DNA of 64,000 nucleotides. It comes from Devosia ginsengisoli. Its GTDB lineage: Bacteria; Pseudomonadota; Alphaproteobacteria; Rhizobiales; Devosiaceae. This document shows positions 1 to 8,775 of the stretch, piece after piece. The translations under genes and the position numbers were made by a program. The DNA lies in assembly GCF_024707105.1 (NCBI RefSeq), contig NZ_JANQAJ010000011.1, positions 445,488-509,487 of the forward strand, read 5' to 3'. The number at the start of each line of letters is the position of its first letter. The first letter of the stretch is position 1. Under the pieces are notes generated by a model. The model saw only the letters and a list, made by a program, of their open reading frames with translations. It did not search any database and had not been told where the DNA came from.

Positions 1-10
1 AGCCGAGCAT
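1..10 (-). CDS. tatB: TatB N-terminus (partial, runs off the window)
   Basis: Only the first codons (Met-Leu-Gly) are inside the window. The ATG at position 10 on the minus strand is preceded by an AAAGGA-type ribosome binding site about 8 bases upstream. It directly follows tatA on the same strand, where tatB is expected in the alphaproteobacterial tatABC operon. TatB forms the Tat receptor with TatC in the inner membrane. The call rests on position and start signals, not on a readable domain. Confidence 0.5.
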
Positions 11-115
11 GTCCTATTCCTTTAAAGCAGCGGCGCGGCCGGCGACGTCAGGACGTCATGTCAAAGTCACGTCGGATTTGACTGAAAACCGGAGGCCACT
101 TTTCAGCCCGACGCT

Positions 116-325
116 CTAGACGTCCTTCTTCTCGGGCTCGGCAACCGGCGCGTCGGCCGTGGTGGTGACGCGTTCCACCGGCTTGTCGTCGTCCTTCATG
201 CCCTTCTGGAAGGCTTTGATGCCCGAGGCGACTTCGCCCATCATACCGGAAATCTTGCCGCGACCGAACAGCAGGATCACGACGACGGCAACAACGAGAA
301 TGCCCCAAATTCCTGGCGCGTGCAT
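116..325 (-). CDS. tatA: Twin-arginine translocase subunit TatA
   Basis: A 69-residue protein with one N-terminal membrane helix (about residues 5–20), an FGRGK hinge, an amphipathic helix ([17 protein letters not shown]) and a charged, disordered tail. This is the TatA plan and size. TatA oligomers form the pore that exports folded proteins. The ATG at 325 has a GGGAGA ribosome binding site. It lies downstream of scpA/scpB and an ABC ATPase and upstream of the tatB start. The scpAB–tat linkage is common in Hyphomicrobiales. Confidence 0.93.
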   Translation of the reverse strand: MHAPGIWGILVVAVVVILLFGRGKISGMMGEVASGIKAFQKGMKDDDKPVERVTTTADAPVAEPEKKDV

Positions 326-382
326 TTTGGTCTCCCTAAATTTCAGAACGCGTTACACGCGAAAGATAGGTCAGAAATAGGT

Positions 383-1480
383 TCAATCGCGCGCAAACAC
401 AAGAACGTGTTCCGGGTTCAGCGTGACGAAGACATCTTGTCCCACTTTCATTGCCGCATCGGACGGCTGGCGCAGGCCGAGCGGGGCGTCGAGCCCATCG
501 ACCATGACCTCGCAGATGTCGATGCCGATGGCGTCGCGCTTGCCGACGATGCGGCCCGGCGTGCCGGGGCCGCTGGCCGCCATGGCAGCGCCGCCTGCCG
601 GGCGAATGGCGACCGTTACGCTGGTGCCCTCGGCCAGTTCCGGCGTAGCAACCGAGCCAAGTGGCGTCGTGACGTGGCCCTGGGCGACCCGGCTGTCGAT
701 CTCGCTCAGCGGCGAGAAGAAGCGGGCGGCGTCCAGGTCTATGGGGTGGCGGTAAATCTCTGCGGCCGAGCCGATCTGGGCGATGCGTCCGTGGCGCAGC
801 AAAGCCACGCGATCGCCCAGCACCATGGCTTCCTCGGGGTCATGGGTGACGATGAGGCTGGTGACATGGGTCTCGCGCAAAACGGCCAGGGTTTCCTCGC
901 GCACAGTTTCGCGCAGGCGGGCGTCGAGGCTGGAAAAGGGTTCGTCGAGCAGCAGGACGCCGGGGCGTGGGGCAACGCTGCGAGCCAGCGCCAGGCGCTG
1001 TTGCTGGCCGCCTGACAGCCTGTGCGGAAAGTCCGCCTCGCGGTCGGCGAGCCCGACGCGACGCAGGGCGGCGCGGGCCTGGGCGAGCGCGGCGGTGCGC
1101 CCGAGCTTGCGCAGGCCGAAGAGCACGTTCTGCAGGACGGTCAGATGCGGAAAGAGCGCAAAGTCCTGAAACATCAGGCCAATTCCGCGCCGATCCGGCG
1201 GGACGGTCAGGCCGGGGGCGGAGGCGATCTCGTCGTTGATGCGCAGCGCGCCGGCGTGGATGGGCTGGATACCAGCGGCGACGCGCAGGGCGGTCGATTT
1301 GCCAGAACCGGATTCGCCGAGCAGGCAGACGATCTCGCCTGGCTTGAGGGTGAGGCTGAAGCGGTCGAGCACCACCCTACCCCCGAGTTGAACCTCGACG
1401 GCGTCGAATTCGAGCGTGGCGGCGAAGCTGACGCCGGTCGTACCGCGCAAACCCCAGTCAGTGCTGGATTTTTCGGCCAT
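383..1480 (-). CDS. Orphan ABC transporter ATP-binding protein, FbpC/PotA-like
   Basis: A 365-residue ATPase: Walker A GESGSGKST (about residues 55–63), signature LSGGQQQR (about 156), Walker B LLLDEP (about 177), then a C-terminal extension of about 110 residues resembling the TOBE/regulatory region of iron(III), molybdate or polyamine importers. No permease or binding-protein gene is nearby, so substrate and partners are unknown. The chosen ATG shares a base with the scpB stop (TGATG) and has an AGGAG site upstream; a GTG one codon earlier is the alternative. It sits inside the scpAB–tat cluster, which normally has no ABC ATPase. Confidence 0.85.
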   Translation of the reverse strand: MAEKSSTDWGLRGTTGVSFAATLEFDAVEVQLGGRVVLDRFSLTLKPGEIVCLLGESGSGKSTALRVAAGIQPIHAGALRINDEIASAPGLTVPPDRRGIGLMFQDFALFPHLTVLQNVLFGLRKLGRTAALAQARAALRRVGLADREADFPHRLSGGQQQRLALARSVAPRPGVLLLDEPFSSLDARLRETVREETLAVLRETHVTSLIVTHDPEEAMVLGDRVALLRHGRIAQIGSAAEIYRHPIDLDAARFFSPLSEIDSRVAQGHVTTPLGSVATPELAEGTSVTVAIRPAGGAAMAASGPGTPGRIVGKRDAIGIDICEVMVDGLDAPLGLRQPSDAAMKVGQDVFVTLNPEHVLVFARD

Positions 1481-2145
1481 CACTCCTGTTCCTCCTCGTC
1501 GCTGCCTGTATCGTCCGGATCGAGTGGGTCTTCGTCATCGCGCAGGGCGGCGCCATCGAAGGGAAGCGGGATCTGCAGGTTGGGTGGCAGGCGGCTGGAG
1601 AGGAGGCCGGAGCCTTTGAGCTCATCGAGGCCGGGCAGATCGCTGAGGCTTTCCAGGCCGAAGTGATCGAGAAAAGCGTCGGTCGTTCCGTAGGTTACGG
1701 GGCGGCCGGGGGTGCGGCGGCGGCCGCGCATGCGAATCCAGCCGGCCTCCATCAGCAGGTCGAGCGTGCCCTTGCCGGTGGCGACGCCGCGGACCTCTTC
1801 GATCTCGGCGCGGGTGGCGGGCTGGTGGTAGGCGATGATGGAGAGGGTTTCGAGGGCGGCGCGGGAGAGCGGCCGGTTTTCCTGTTCGTCGCGGCGCAGC
1901 AGGAAACCGAGGTCTTCGGCGGTGCGGAAGGCCCATTTGTCGGCGCGCTGGACCAGGTTTACCCCGCGGGTGGCATAGCGGGATTGCAGTGTCAGCAGCA
2001 GTTCACCAATGTTAGCGCCTTCCCCCAAATACGTTAGCAGACTGTTAGCATCGAGGGGCTCACTTGACGCGAAAAGGAGAGCCTCGAGCACACGCAGGTT
2101 GCGCTCCAGGACTTCGCTGCGATCGTCGTCGGAAAGCTCGCTCAC
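1480..2145 (-). CDS. scpB: Segregation and condensation protein ScpB
   Basis: A 221-residue protein with the paired winged-helix fold region of ScpB: N-terminal NLRVLEALLFASSEPL, then SRAALETLSIIAYHQPATRAEIEEVRG, and a GRRRTPGRPVTYGTTDAFLDHFGL stretch that covers the second winged helix. The C-terminal 25 residues are acidic. ScpB pairs with ScpA and SMC in the condensin that organises chromosomes. I place the start at the GTG at 2145, which overlaps the scpA stop as GTGA and puts the protein start just before the conserved region. Longer upstream readings are low-complexity and non-conserved. Confidence 0.92.
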   Translation of the reverse strand: MSELSDDDRSEVLERNLRVLEALLFASSEPLDANSLLTYLGEGANIGELLLTLQSRYATRGVNLVQRADKWAFRTAEDLGFLLRRDEQENRPLSRAALETLSIIAYHQPATRAEIEEVRGVATGKGTLDLLMEAGWIRMRGRRRTPGRPVTYGTTDAFLDHFGLESLSDLPGLDELKGSGLLSSRLPPNLQIPLPFDGAALRDDEDPLDPDDTGSDEEEQE

Positions 2146-2930
2146 GGCCGGTCTGCCTTGCGGCGGCGCATGAAGAGCGGGCCGAAAGTCTCGGTCTGGC
2201 GGAGGTCGATCTGGCCCAGGCGGACCAGTTCGAGGCTCGAGGCGAAGCTCGATGCCCGGATGGTGGCGCGCTCGGCCGGGGTGGCGAGGTAATCGGCCAG
2301 GTAGGAATCCATCGACACCCATTCGAAACTATCACCGATCAGGCGCTGGAGGATATCTCGCGCCTCCTGCAGCGACCAGACGGTGCGCTGGATGGGCGAA
2401 TAGTCGGTGGTGATGCCGCGCTCGCGCTGGCCGGCATAGGCCTTGAGCAGATCGTAAAGGCTGGCTTCCCAGAGGGAGGTGCGCTTGATCTCGACGGGCT
2501 CGGGCATGCCGCGGGCATAGACCTGGAAGCCGAGGCGCGGGCGGTTCATCAACTGGCTGGCGGCGGCACGCATGGCTTCGAGGCGCTTGAGGCGGAATTG
2601 CAGCATGGCGGCCAGCATCTCGCCTGACGGCTCGTCGTCGGAAGGCGCCTGCGGCACCATGAGCCGGCTCTTGAGATAGGCGAGCCAGGCGGCCATGACG
2701 AGATAGTCGGCGGCAACCTCGATGCGCTTCTCGCGAACGGTTTCGATGAAGGCGAGGTATTGCTCGGCCAAAGCCAGCACGGAAATGGCGGCGAGATCGA
2801 CCTTCTGGCGGCGGGCGAGATCGAGCAGCAGATCGAGGGGGCCCTCATAGCCGCCGACATCGACATACATCACGTCTTCGGGCGCCGGTTGGGCAGCCGT
2901 ATCAAACCAGTCGGTCTGGGCAGTCGTCAT
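2142..2930 (-). CDS. scpA: Segregation and condensation protein ScpA
   Basis: Kleisin subunit of the SMC–ScpAB condensin. The conserved N-terminal block YEGPLDLLLDLARRQKVDLA is present, followed by EQYLAFIETVREKRIEVAADYLVMAAWLAYLKSRLM, both hallmarks of ScpA. The C-terminal winged helix (ERATIRASSFASSLELVRLGQ, about 220–250) binds SMC. The start is uncertain. I use the ATG at 2930 (262 residues); a TTG at 2993 would add 21 poorly conserved residues. Neither has a strong ribosome binding site. scpB follows with an overlapping start. Confidence 0.92.
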   Translation of the reverse strand: MTTAQTDWFDTAAQPAPEDVMYVDVGGYEGPLDLLLDLARRQKVDLAAISVLALAEQYLAFIETVREKRIEVAADYLVMAAWLAYLKSRLMVPQAPSDDEPSGEMLAAMLQFRLKRLEAMRAAASQLMNRPRLGFQVYARGMPEPVEIKRTSLWEASLYDLLKAYAGQRERGITTDYSPIQRTVWSLQEARDILQRLIGDSFEWVSMDSYLADYLATPAERATIRASSFASSLELVRLGQIDLRQTETFGPLFMRRRKADRP

Positions 2931-3034
2931 AAATTCAGTGCCGCGCTGCAGGAGTCCTGGGCCATCCTTGGCCACTGGTTCCGCAGGCGTCAAGCATTGA
3001 AGACGATGTTACACCGGTCGCTCGGACCAGCAGG

Positions 3035-5224
3035 TCACATCGCGACGCAATCGCCGCCGGCGGCGACAACATTGGTGCAGATATTGGCGGCAGCGGAGGT
3101 CGAAGCGGCCGGAACGCGGACGCGGTAGTAAATGCCGCGGGCGCCAAGATCGACGCGCTGGACTTCCATATTCGCGCCGCCAAAGAGCGGGCCGAACCGG
3201 GTGACGAGGTTCTGTGCGGCCTGGCGGGCCTCCTCTTCGCTGCGGAGCGAAGCAAGCTGGGCATAGGCCGGCGCGGAATTGGGCAGAGCATCGACTTCCA
3301 TGGCACCAGGGATGCTGGCGGCGGCGGCCGGCTGCTGGGCTGCCGGCTGCTGGGTCGCCGCGACCGGCTGGGTGGCCGCAGGCGTCGTGCCGAAGGCGGA
3401 ATTGGCCGGCGGCGGCGGCAGCAGGTTGCCACCACCTGCCGGGGCGACAACCGCATTGACGGCGTTGGCCGGCGCAGCCGCCGTAACCATGGGCTCGGTG
3501 GCCTGCACGAGGCCGGCCGGGCGCAGCATGGGCACCGGGGCGGTCTTGCCGGCCAGCGGATTGCCCGCGGCATCAATGGCGGGGACCATGGAGCCCGGCT
3601 GGACAGGCGTGACCGTGACTTCGGGTTCGGCCGCCGGGGTCGCAGCCGGCGTAACGGGCTCGGGATCGGCACTGGCCAGCAGTTCGGGGCTGGCGGTTTC
3701 GGCACCCGGTACTTCCGGCACATTGGGGCGGTCCACCGGCAGGATGGTGCTGCCGGCAACGCTTTCGTCGCCGCTGACAATCGTGCCATCGGGACGTACG
3801 GTGACCGTGCGCACCTTGCGGTTGGCAAGTCCCTCCTCACTCACATCGGCGACAGGCGGAACCTGGGTGACCTCGTTGACGTCGGCCTGATCGCGCGACA
3901 CCAGTTGTTCTTCGGCGCCGGGAACGACGCCATTGATCTCGTTGAAGACGACCGATTGCGGCGGGGCGGCGGCATCGGTCGGAACGGCCGGCGTTTCCTT
4001 GACCGGGCTGGTATCGGCGGTGAGCAGCGGCGCCGGGCCGGAATCGCCGCCCAGGCCCAGTACCCAATAAAGGCCGAAGCCGGCGGCCAGAAGCAGCGCC
4101 ACGGCAACCAGCGGACCGGCAAGCGAACGGCTGATGGCAAAGTTGCGCGCACGGCGCGGGCGCGCTGCGGGCGCGACGGTTTCAGCTTCGTCGACCTCGG
4201 GGGCCTCGACCCAGCCGATCTGGGCGCCGGTGGCCTCGGCAGCGGCAAGAATGGCTTCGTCGGCGCCGGACAGCGTCCGCGGCGCAGCGGCGGGCTGGGC
4301 GGTGGCAGCGGCAACCGGCACCGTCACGGCTGCCAGATTGTGCAAAGCCGGGCTGGCCACGGGCCGATCTTCGGCAGCGGGCTCGGCAGGCTTGTCGAAT
4401 TCGACGCGCATGGCGCGGCCGATGAGGTGTTCTATTTCGTCGATGGGATCGCGGCCCAGACCATCATCCTCGGGCGCGGGGCCAGGATTGACCGCGACGG
4501 ACGGCGCGGGCTGGCGCAGGCCGGCAAAGGGCTCGACCGGGGGCGGCGCCTCGGGAGCGGGCTCAACCGGGCTGACGGCGGGTTCGGACGGTGCCGGCCG
4601 GGAGCTGAGGCCGAAGACCGGCGGAATCTTGAAACGGTCCTGCTCGGGGCGCGCAGCGGGACGCAGATTGAATGTATCGAGACTCGGGCCGGCCGGCTTG
4701 TCTACAGAACTGGCAGCGCCGGAAGCCGGCAGCGGCGTGGCGCGCGAAACCGGCGGCGCGGCGACGGGCTGAGGCGCAGGTTCCGGGGTGGGCTCGGGGG
4801 CGCTGGACAGTTCGGCCGCGATCAGATCGGCAATGCTGTCGTGATCGGCGGGCGCCGGCGGTTCTGCCGCGGGTTCCGCGGGCGCGTCGGCTACGGCCGC
4901 CTTGGGGCTGTCTAGGCCGAAATCGAAGCGAAACGGCTCGGGCGTTTCTTCGGGCGCGGGATCGGCCGCCGGCTCGGCAGGCGCCGAAGGGGCGGACTGC
5001 TCGGCGGCCAGAGCGGTGGTGCGGTCAAAATCGAAACGGGGCGTGGGCGCAGGCGTCGTCGCCGGGGTAGCGTCGCCACCCGGAATACGCACAGAGAAGG
5101 CTGGAGCGGCCGCTTCCGCCGGACGATCGCCCTTGGCATCCTGCGCCATGAGCTTGGCAAGCTCGGCAATCAGATCGTCTGCGGCGTCAGATTGTCCGGC
5201 CATTGGCTGCGGTTTCGCTGACAT
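3035..5224 (-). CDS. SPOR-domain membrane protein with long Pro/Ala-rich region
   Basis: About 729 residues. An N-terminal cytoplasmic region of about 365 residues rich in Pro, Ala and Glu is followed by one membrane helix (about 368–393), a second Pro/Ala-rich periplasmic stretch and a C-terminal SPOR domain (about 655–729: AYAQLASLRSEEEARQAAQ and YYRVRVPA). SPOR domains bind denuded septal peptidoglycan, so a division-site role is likely. It lies between argS and scpA, the usual place in Hyphomicrobiales. The ATG at 5224 has a GAGAGGG site; a TTG one codon earlier is possible. Low-complexity sequence makes the middle part hard to interpret. Confidence 0.88.
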   Translation of the reverse strand: MSAKPQPMAGQSDAADDLIAELAKLMAQDAKGDRPAEAAAPAFSVRIPGGDATPATTPAPTPRFDFDRTTALAAEQSAPSAPAEPAADPAPEETPEPFRFDFGLDSPKAAVADAPAEPAAEPPAPADHDSIADLIAAELSSAPEPTPEPAPQPVAAPPVSRATPLPASGAASSVDKPAGPSLDTFNLRPAARPEQDRFKIPPVFGLSSRPAPSEPAVSPVEPAPEAPPPVEPFAGLRQPAPSVAVNPGPAPEDDGLGRDPIDEIEHLIGRAMRVEFDKPAEPAAEDRPVASPALHNLAAVTVPVAAATAQPAAAPRTLSGADEAILAAAEATGAQIGWVEAPEVDEAETVAPAARPRRARNFAISRSLAGPLVAVALLLAAGFGLYWVLGLGGDSGPAPLLTADTSPVKETPAVPTDAAAPPQSVVFNEINGVVPGAEEQLVSRDQADVNEVTQVPPVADVSEEGLANRKVRTVTVRPDGTIVSGDESVAGSTILPVDRPNVPEVPGAETASPELLASADPEPVTPAATPAAEPEVTVTPVQPGSMVPAIDAAGNPLAGKTAPVPMLRPAGLVQATEPMVTAAAPANAVNAVVAPAGGGNLLPPPPANSAFGTTPAATQPVAATQQPAAQQPAAAASIPGAMEVDALPNSAPAYAQLASLRSEEEARQAAQNLVTRFGPLFGGANMEVQRVDLGARGIYYRVRVPAASTSAAANICTNVVAAGGDCVAM

Positions 5225-5310
5225 CAACCAGCGCCCTCTCGATTACGACTACTACGGCGCTGCCCCAACAAGGGCATCATACCGCGAGTCATCATAGTAA
5301 TGCGCCCGAA

Positions 5311-7054
5311 TTATGAAAGCTCTTCGGGAACGGAAACGCCCAGAATTGCTAGTGCGTTGACGATAACCTGACGCACGGCGTCGACCAGCGCGAGTCGGGC
5401 CAGAGTGAGCTTTGGGTCGTCTTCGTTAACAAATCGTAAACCAGGATCGTCCTTACCCTTACCCCAGAAGGCATGGAAGGCCGCGGCGAGTTCGTGGGCA
5501 TAGAAGGCGATGCGGTGCGGTTCGTGCGCCACGGCAGCCGCGGTGACGGTGCGCGGCCAGGCGGCCAGCACCCGAACAAGATCAAGCTCGGCGGGCGTTT
5601 CGATGCGCTCGATCTCGGCGACAGCCAAAGCGGCGGGCGAGAAATCGAGGGCCGGCAGGTCGCGTGCGGCAGTCTTGAAGATCGAGTATGTCCGGGCATG
5701 GGCATATTGCACGTAGAAGACCGGATTGTCCTTGGTCTGCTCCTTGACCAAGGCGAAGTCAAAATCCATGGCCGCGTCGTTGCGACGATACATGAGCATG
5801 AAGCGGGTGGCGTCGGCGCCGACTTCCTCGACCACATCGGCCAGGGTGACCAGATCGCCGGAGCGCTTGGACATCTTGAACGGCTCGCCATTCTTGAGCA
5901 GGCGGACGAGCTGGCAGATGCGCACATCCATATCGGCGGCATTGAGCGAGACGGCCTTGGTGGCCGCCTGCAGGCGTTTGACGTAGCCGGAATGGTCGGC
6001 GCCCAGCACGTTGATCATGTGCTTGAAGCCGCGCAGGAACTTGTTGCGGTGATAGGCGATGTCGGCGGCGAAATAGGTATAAGAGCCATCCGACTTGATC
6101 AGGGGACGATCGACATCGTCACCATAGTCGGTGGCGCGGAACAGGGTCTGTTCGCGGTCTTCCCATTCGTCGGGGGTCTTGCCCTTGGGGGGCTCGAGCC
6201 GGCCCTCGTAGATCATGCCCTCGGACCGCAGCCAGGCCAGGGTGAGCTCGATATCGCCCCCTGCCCCATGCAGTGTGCGCTCGGAGAAGAACACGTCGTG
6301 ATGGATGCCGAGCTTGGCGAGATCGGCCTTGATCAGCTCCAGCATGGCGGCCAGGACCCGTTCCTTGACCAGCGGGATGACTTCGGCTTCGGGCTTGCCG
6401 AGGAGGCTGTCGCCGAATTCGGCCTTGAGAGCCTGGCCGACGGGGATGAGATAATCGCCGGGATAGAAGCCGGGGAATCTCGATGCTCTCGCCCAGAGCC
6501 TCGCGGTAGCGCAACAAGGTCGAATTGGCGAGGGTGTCGATCTGGCTGCCGGCGTCGTTAATGTAATATTCGCGCGTTACCTCATAGCCGGAATAGGCCA
6601 TGAGCGAGGCCAGAGTGTCGCCGAAGACGGCGCCGCGGGTGTGGCCGACATGCATGGGACCAGTGGGATTGGCCGAGACATATTCGATATTGACCGCTTC
6701 CCCGCCGCCCAGGGTCGAGCGGCCATAATCGGCGCCCTGCTCGGCGATGGAGCGCAGGACCTGGTGCCAGATCGGCGTGGCCAGGCGGAAATTGATGAAG
6801 CCGGGACCGGCGACCTCGACGGCGGTGACGTCGGTGTCGTGCTTGAAGTGTTCGACCAGGGCATTGGCGACGTCGCGCGGATTCATGCCGAGGGGCTTGG
6901 CCACGATCATGGCGGCATTGGTCGAGAGGTCGCCATGGGCGGGATCGCGCGGCGGTTCCACCACGATACGGGCCAACAGGTCCGCCCCGGCCTGGGGGAA
7001 GAGAACCTGCATGGCATTGCCGATGCGTGCGGAAAAGAGAGCGAAAACGTCCAT
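5311..7054 (-). CDS. argS: Arginyl-tRNA synthetase, interrupted by one frameshift
   Basis: Class I synthetase that charges tRNA-Arg. The N-terminal part (7054 to about 6475) carries the HIGH-type motif [15 protein letters not shown]. The C-terminal part (about 6470 to 5311) carries the rest of the catalytic domain (KMSKRSGD at the KMSKS position) and the anticodon-binding helices. The frame changes after residues ALGESIEIP at a run of four C on the coding strand (plus positions 6472–6475). Removing one base restores [12 protein letters not shown] and a protein of about 580 residues. ArgS is normally essential and single-copy, so a sequence error is more likely than a true pseudogene. The start ATG lies about 30 bases after the dgt stop. 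Confidence 0.9.
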
Positions 7055-7084
7055 GATGAACCCGGATGGTAAAGTGCGCCGGGG

Positions 7085-8275
7085 TTAACGGAAATCCGGG
7101 CGAGCGTCAAACAAGCGCTGGTATTCATCCAGGGCATAGGGATCAGTCATGCCGGCGATGAAATCGGCCACGATGCGGGCGAGATGGCTGTCGTCGGGCG
7201 CCGATGCGGCGGCGCCGCCCCAGCGGCCGGGGAGATCGCGGGTTGCCATGTAACGAGCGAAGAGGTCGGTGACGACGGTTTCGCTCTGGCGGACCGGGCC
7301 CATGACGGTTTCGTGGCGATAGACGCGTTCGAAGAGGAAGTTCTTGAGGCCGCGTTCGGCTTCGGCGGCAGATGGCGAGAAGGTGACGAGGGTGCGACCG
7401 GCATTGCGGACATCCTCGGCGGAGGTGACGCCTGACGCGGCGATATTGGCCGCTGAGGTGGCGATGACATCCTCGATGGCGCGGGTGATGAGGCGCCGCT
7501 GGACTTCGTGAGCCTGGCGCTTGGGGGCGATGTCGGGATAGCGGGCGAGGACTTCGCGGACGATGGGGCCGGCGAGCGGCACGTCCGCGAGATCGGCCAA
7601 GGTGATGAGGCCGGCGCGGAGGGCGTCGTCTATGTCATGGGCGTTGTAAGCGATGTCGTCGGCAATGGCGGCGGTCTGGGCTTCGAGCGAGGCGAAGCTG
7701 GAGAGGCGCAGGTCGGCCACGGCGGGGATATCGTCGAGGCCGGCGGGGAGGCCTTCCTGGGCATATTTGCCGTGGGGGCTACCATCGGCATTGGTCAGGG
7801 GGCCATTGTGCTTGAGGATGCCTTCGAGGGTTTCCCAGGTGAGGTTGAGACCGTCATGCTCGGCATAGCGGTTTTCGAGGCGGGTCACGACGCGCATGGC
7901 CTGGATATTGTGGTCGAAGCCGCCATAGGGGGCCATGGCGGCGTGGAGGGCGCGTTCGCCGGCATGGCCGAAGGGGGTATGGCCGAGATCGTGGCTGAGG
8001 GCGACGGCTTCGGCCAGGTCTTCATCGAGCCGCAGGGCGCGGGCCATGGAGCGGGCCATCTGGCTGACTTCGAGCGTGTGGGTCAGCCGATTGCGGAAAT
8101 GGCCGCCATATTGCAGGAACACCTGGGTCTTCTGCTGCAGGCGGCGGAAGGCGGTGGAATGGATAATGCGGTCGCGGTCGCGCTGGAATTCGGAGCGCGT
8201 GGGGCTGGGTCCGGTGCCGTGGAGGCGCCCGAGGGAATGTTCGGGCTTGGATGCGTAGGGGGCGGTATCGCTCAT
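7085..8275 (-). CDS. dgt: dGTP triphosphohydrolase-like HD protein
   Basis: A 396-residue HD-domain phosphohydrolase that cleaves deoxynucleoside triphosphates to nucleoside and triphosphate. Metal ligands are visible: H66 in NRLTHTLEV, H95–D96 in LSHDLGHTPFGHAGE, and a later D in AIADDIAYNAHDIDD. The N-terminal RDRDRIIHSTAFRRLQQKTQVF block is typical of the Dgt-like subfamily. It reads into argS with a 30-base gap and is divergent from erpA, an arrangement common in Hyphomicrobiales. The ATG start at 8275 is well placed. Confidence 0.93.
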   Translation of the reverse strand: MSDTAPYASKPEHSLGRLHGTGPSPTRSEFQRDRDRIIHSTAFRRLQQKTQVFLQYGGHFRNRLTHTLEVSQMARSMARALRLDEDLAEAVALSHDLGHTPFGHAGERALHAAMAPYGGFDHNIQAMRVVTRLENRYAEHDGLNLTWETLEGILKHNGPLTNADGSPHGKYAQEGLPAGLDDIPAVADLRLSSFASLEAQTAAIADDIAYNAHDIDDALRAGLITLADLADVPLAGPIVREVLARYPDIAPKRQAHEVQRRLITRAIEDVIATSAANIAASGVTSAEDVRNAGRTLVTFSPSAAEAERGLKNFLFERVYRHETVMGPVRQSETVVTDLFARYMATRDLPGRWGGAAASAPDDSHLARIVADFIAGMTDPYALDEYQRLFDARPDFR

Positions 8276-8368
8276 CGGTGATGGGTGCCCATTGTTTTGG
8301 CCCTTTTCATTTCCGGCAAGAGTTACTATTTTAGCCCTACCGTTATGACATTACGGCGTGGACCTATC

Positions 8369-8719
8369 ATGACTGCTACCGCCCTTGCCTCTCCCGACGT
8401 CGTGCTGACCGATCGCGCTGCCAAGCGGGTGTCGCGGATTCTCTCGAAAGAACCGGAAGGGACGGTGCTGCGCATTTCGGTGGCGGGCGGCGGGTGCTCG
8501 GGATTCCAGTATGAATACAATCTCGTACAGGAAAAGCCGGCCAGCGACGACATCGTTCTGAGCAAGGGCGATGCGGTGGTGCTGATCGATTCGATGAGTC
8601 TCGAATTCATGGGCGGGGCGGAGATCGACTTTGTCGACGACCTGATCGGGCAGAGCTTCCAGATCAAGAATCCCAATGCAGTGGCCTCCTGCGGTTGCGG
8701 CACGAGCTTTGCCGTCTAA
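8369..8719 (+). CDS. erpA: Iron–sulfur cluster insertion protein ErpA (A-type carrier)
   Basis: A 116-residue A-type carrier that takes Fe–S clusters to target apoproteins. The three cluster cysteines are present: C43 in SVAGGGCSGFQY and C108/C110 in SCGCGTSF. Length is typical. I choose the ATG at 8369 because the upstream in-frame residues are not part of the family. It is divergent from dgt across about 90 bases that should hold both promoters; I could not identify convincing –35/–10 boxes there. Confidence 0.93.
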   Translation: MTATALASPDVVLTDRAAKRVSRILSKEPEGTVLRISVAGGGCSGFQYEYNLVQEKPASDDIVLSKGDAVVLIDSMSLEFMGGAEIDFVDDLIGQSFQIKNPNAVASCGCGTSFAV

Positions 8720-8775
8720 AGCATTGAAATCCTGACCATCACCCCATAGCGTCTCGCCCAAAGAGGGAGGGACGC

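Noticed and set aside
3905..4915. A long plus-strand frame opposite the SPOR-domain gene
   Set aside because: Low-complexity Gly/Arg-rich translation mirroring the Pro/Ala-rich coding strand; no family features.
8304..8329. A possible erpA promoter (TTTTCA … TACTAT)
   Set aside because: The spacer is only 14 bases, too short for a normal –35/–10 pair.
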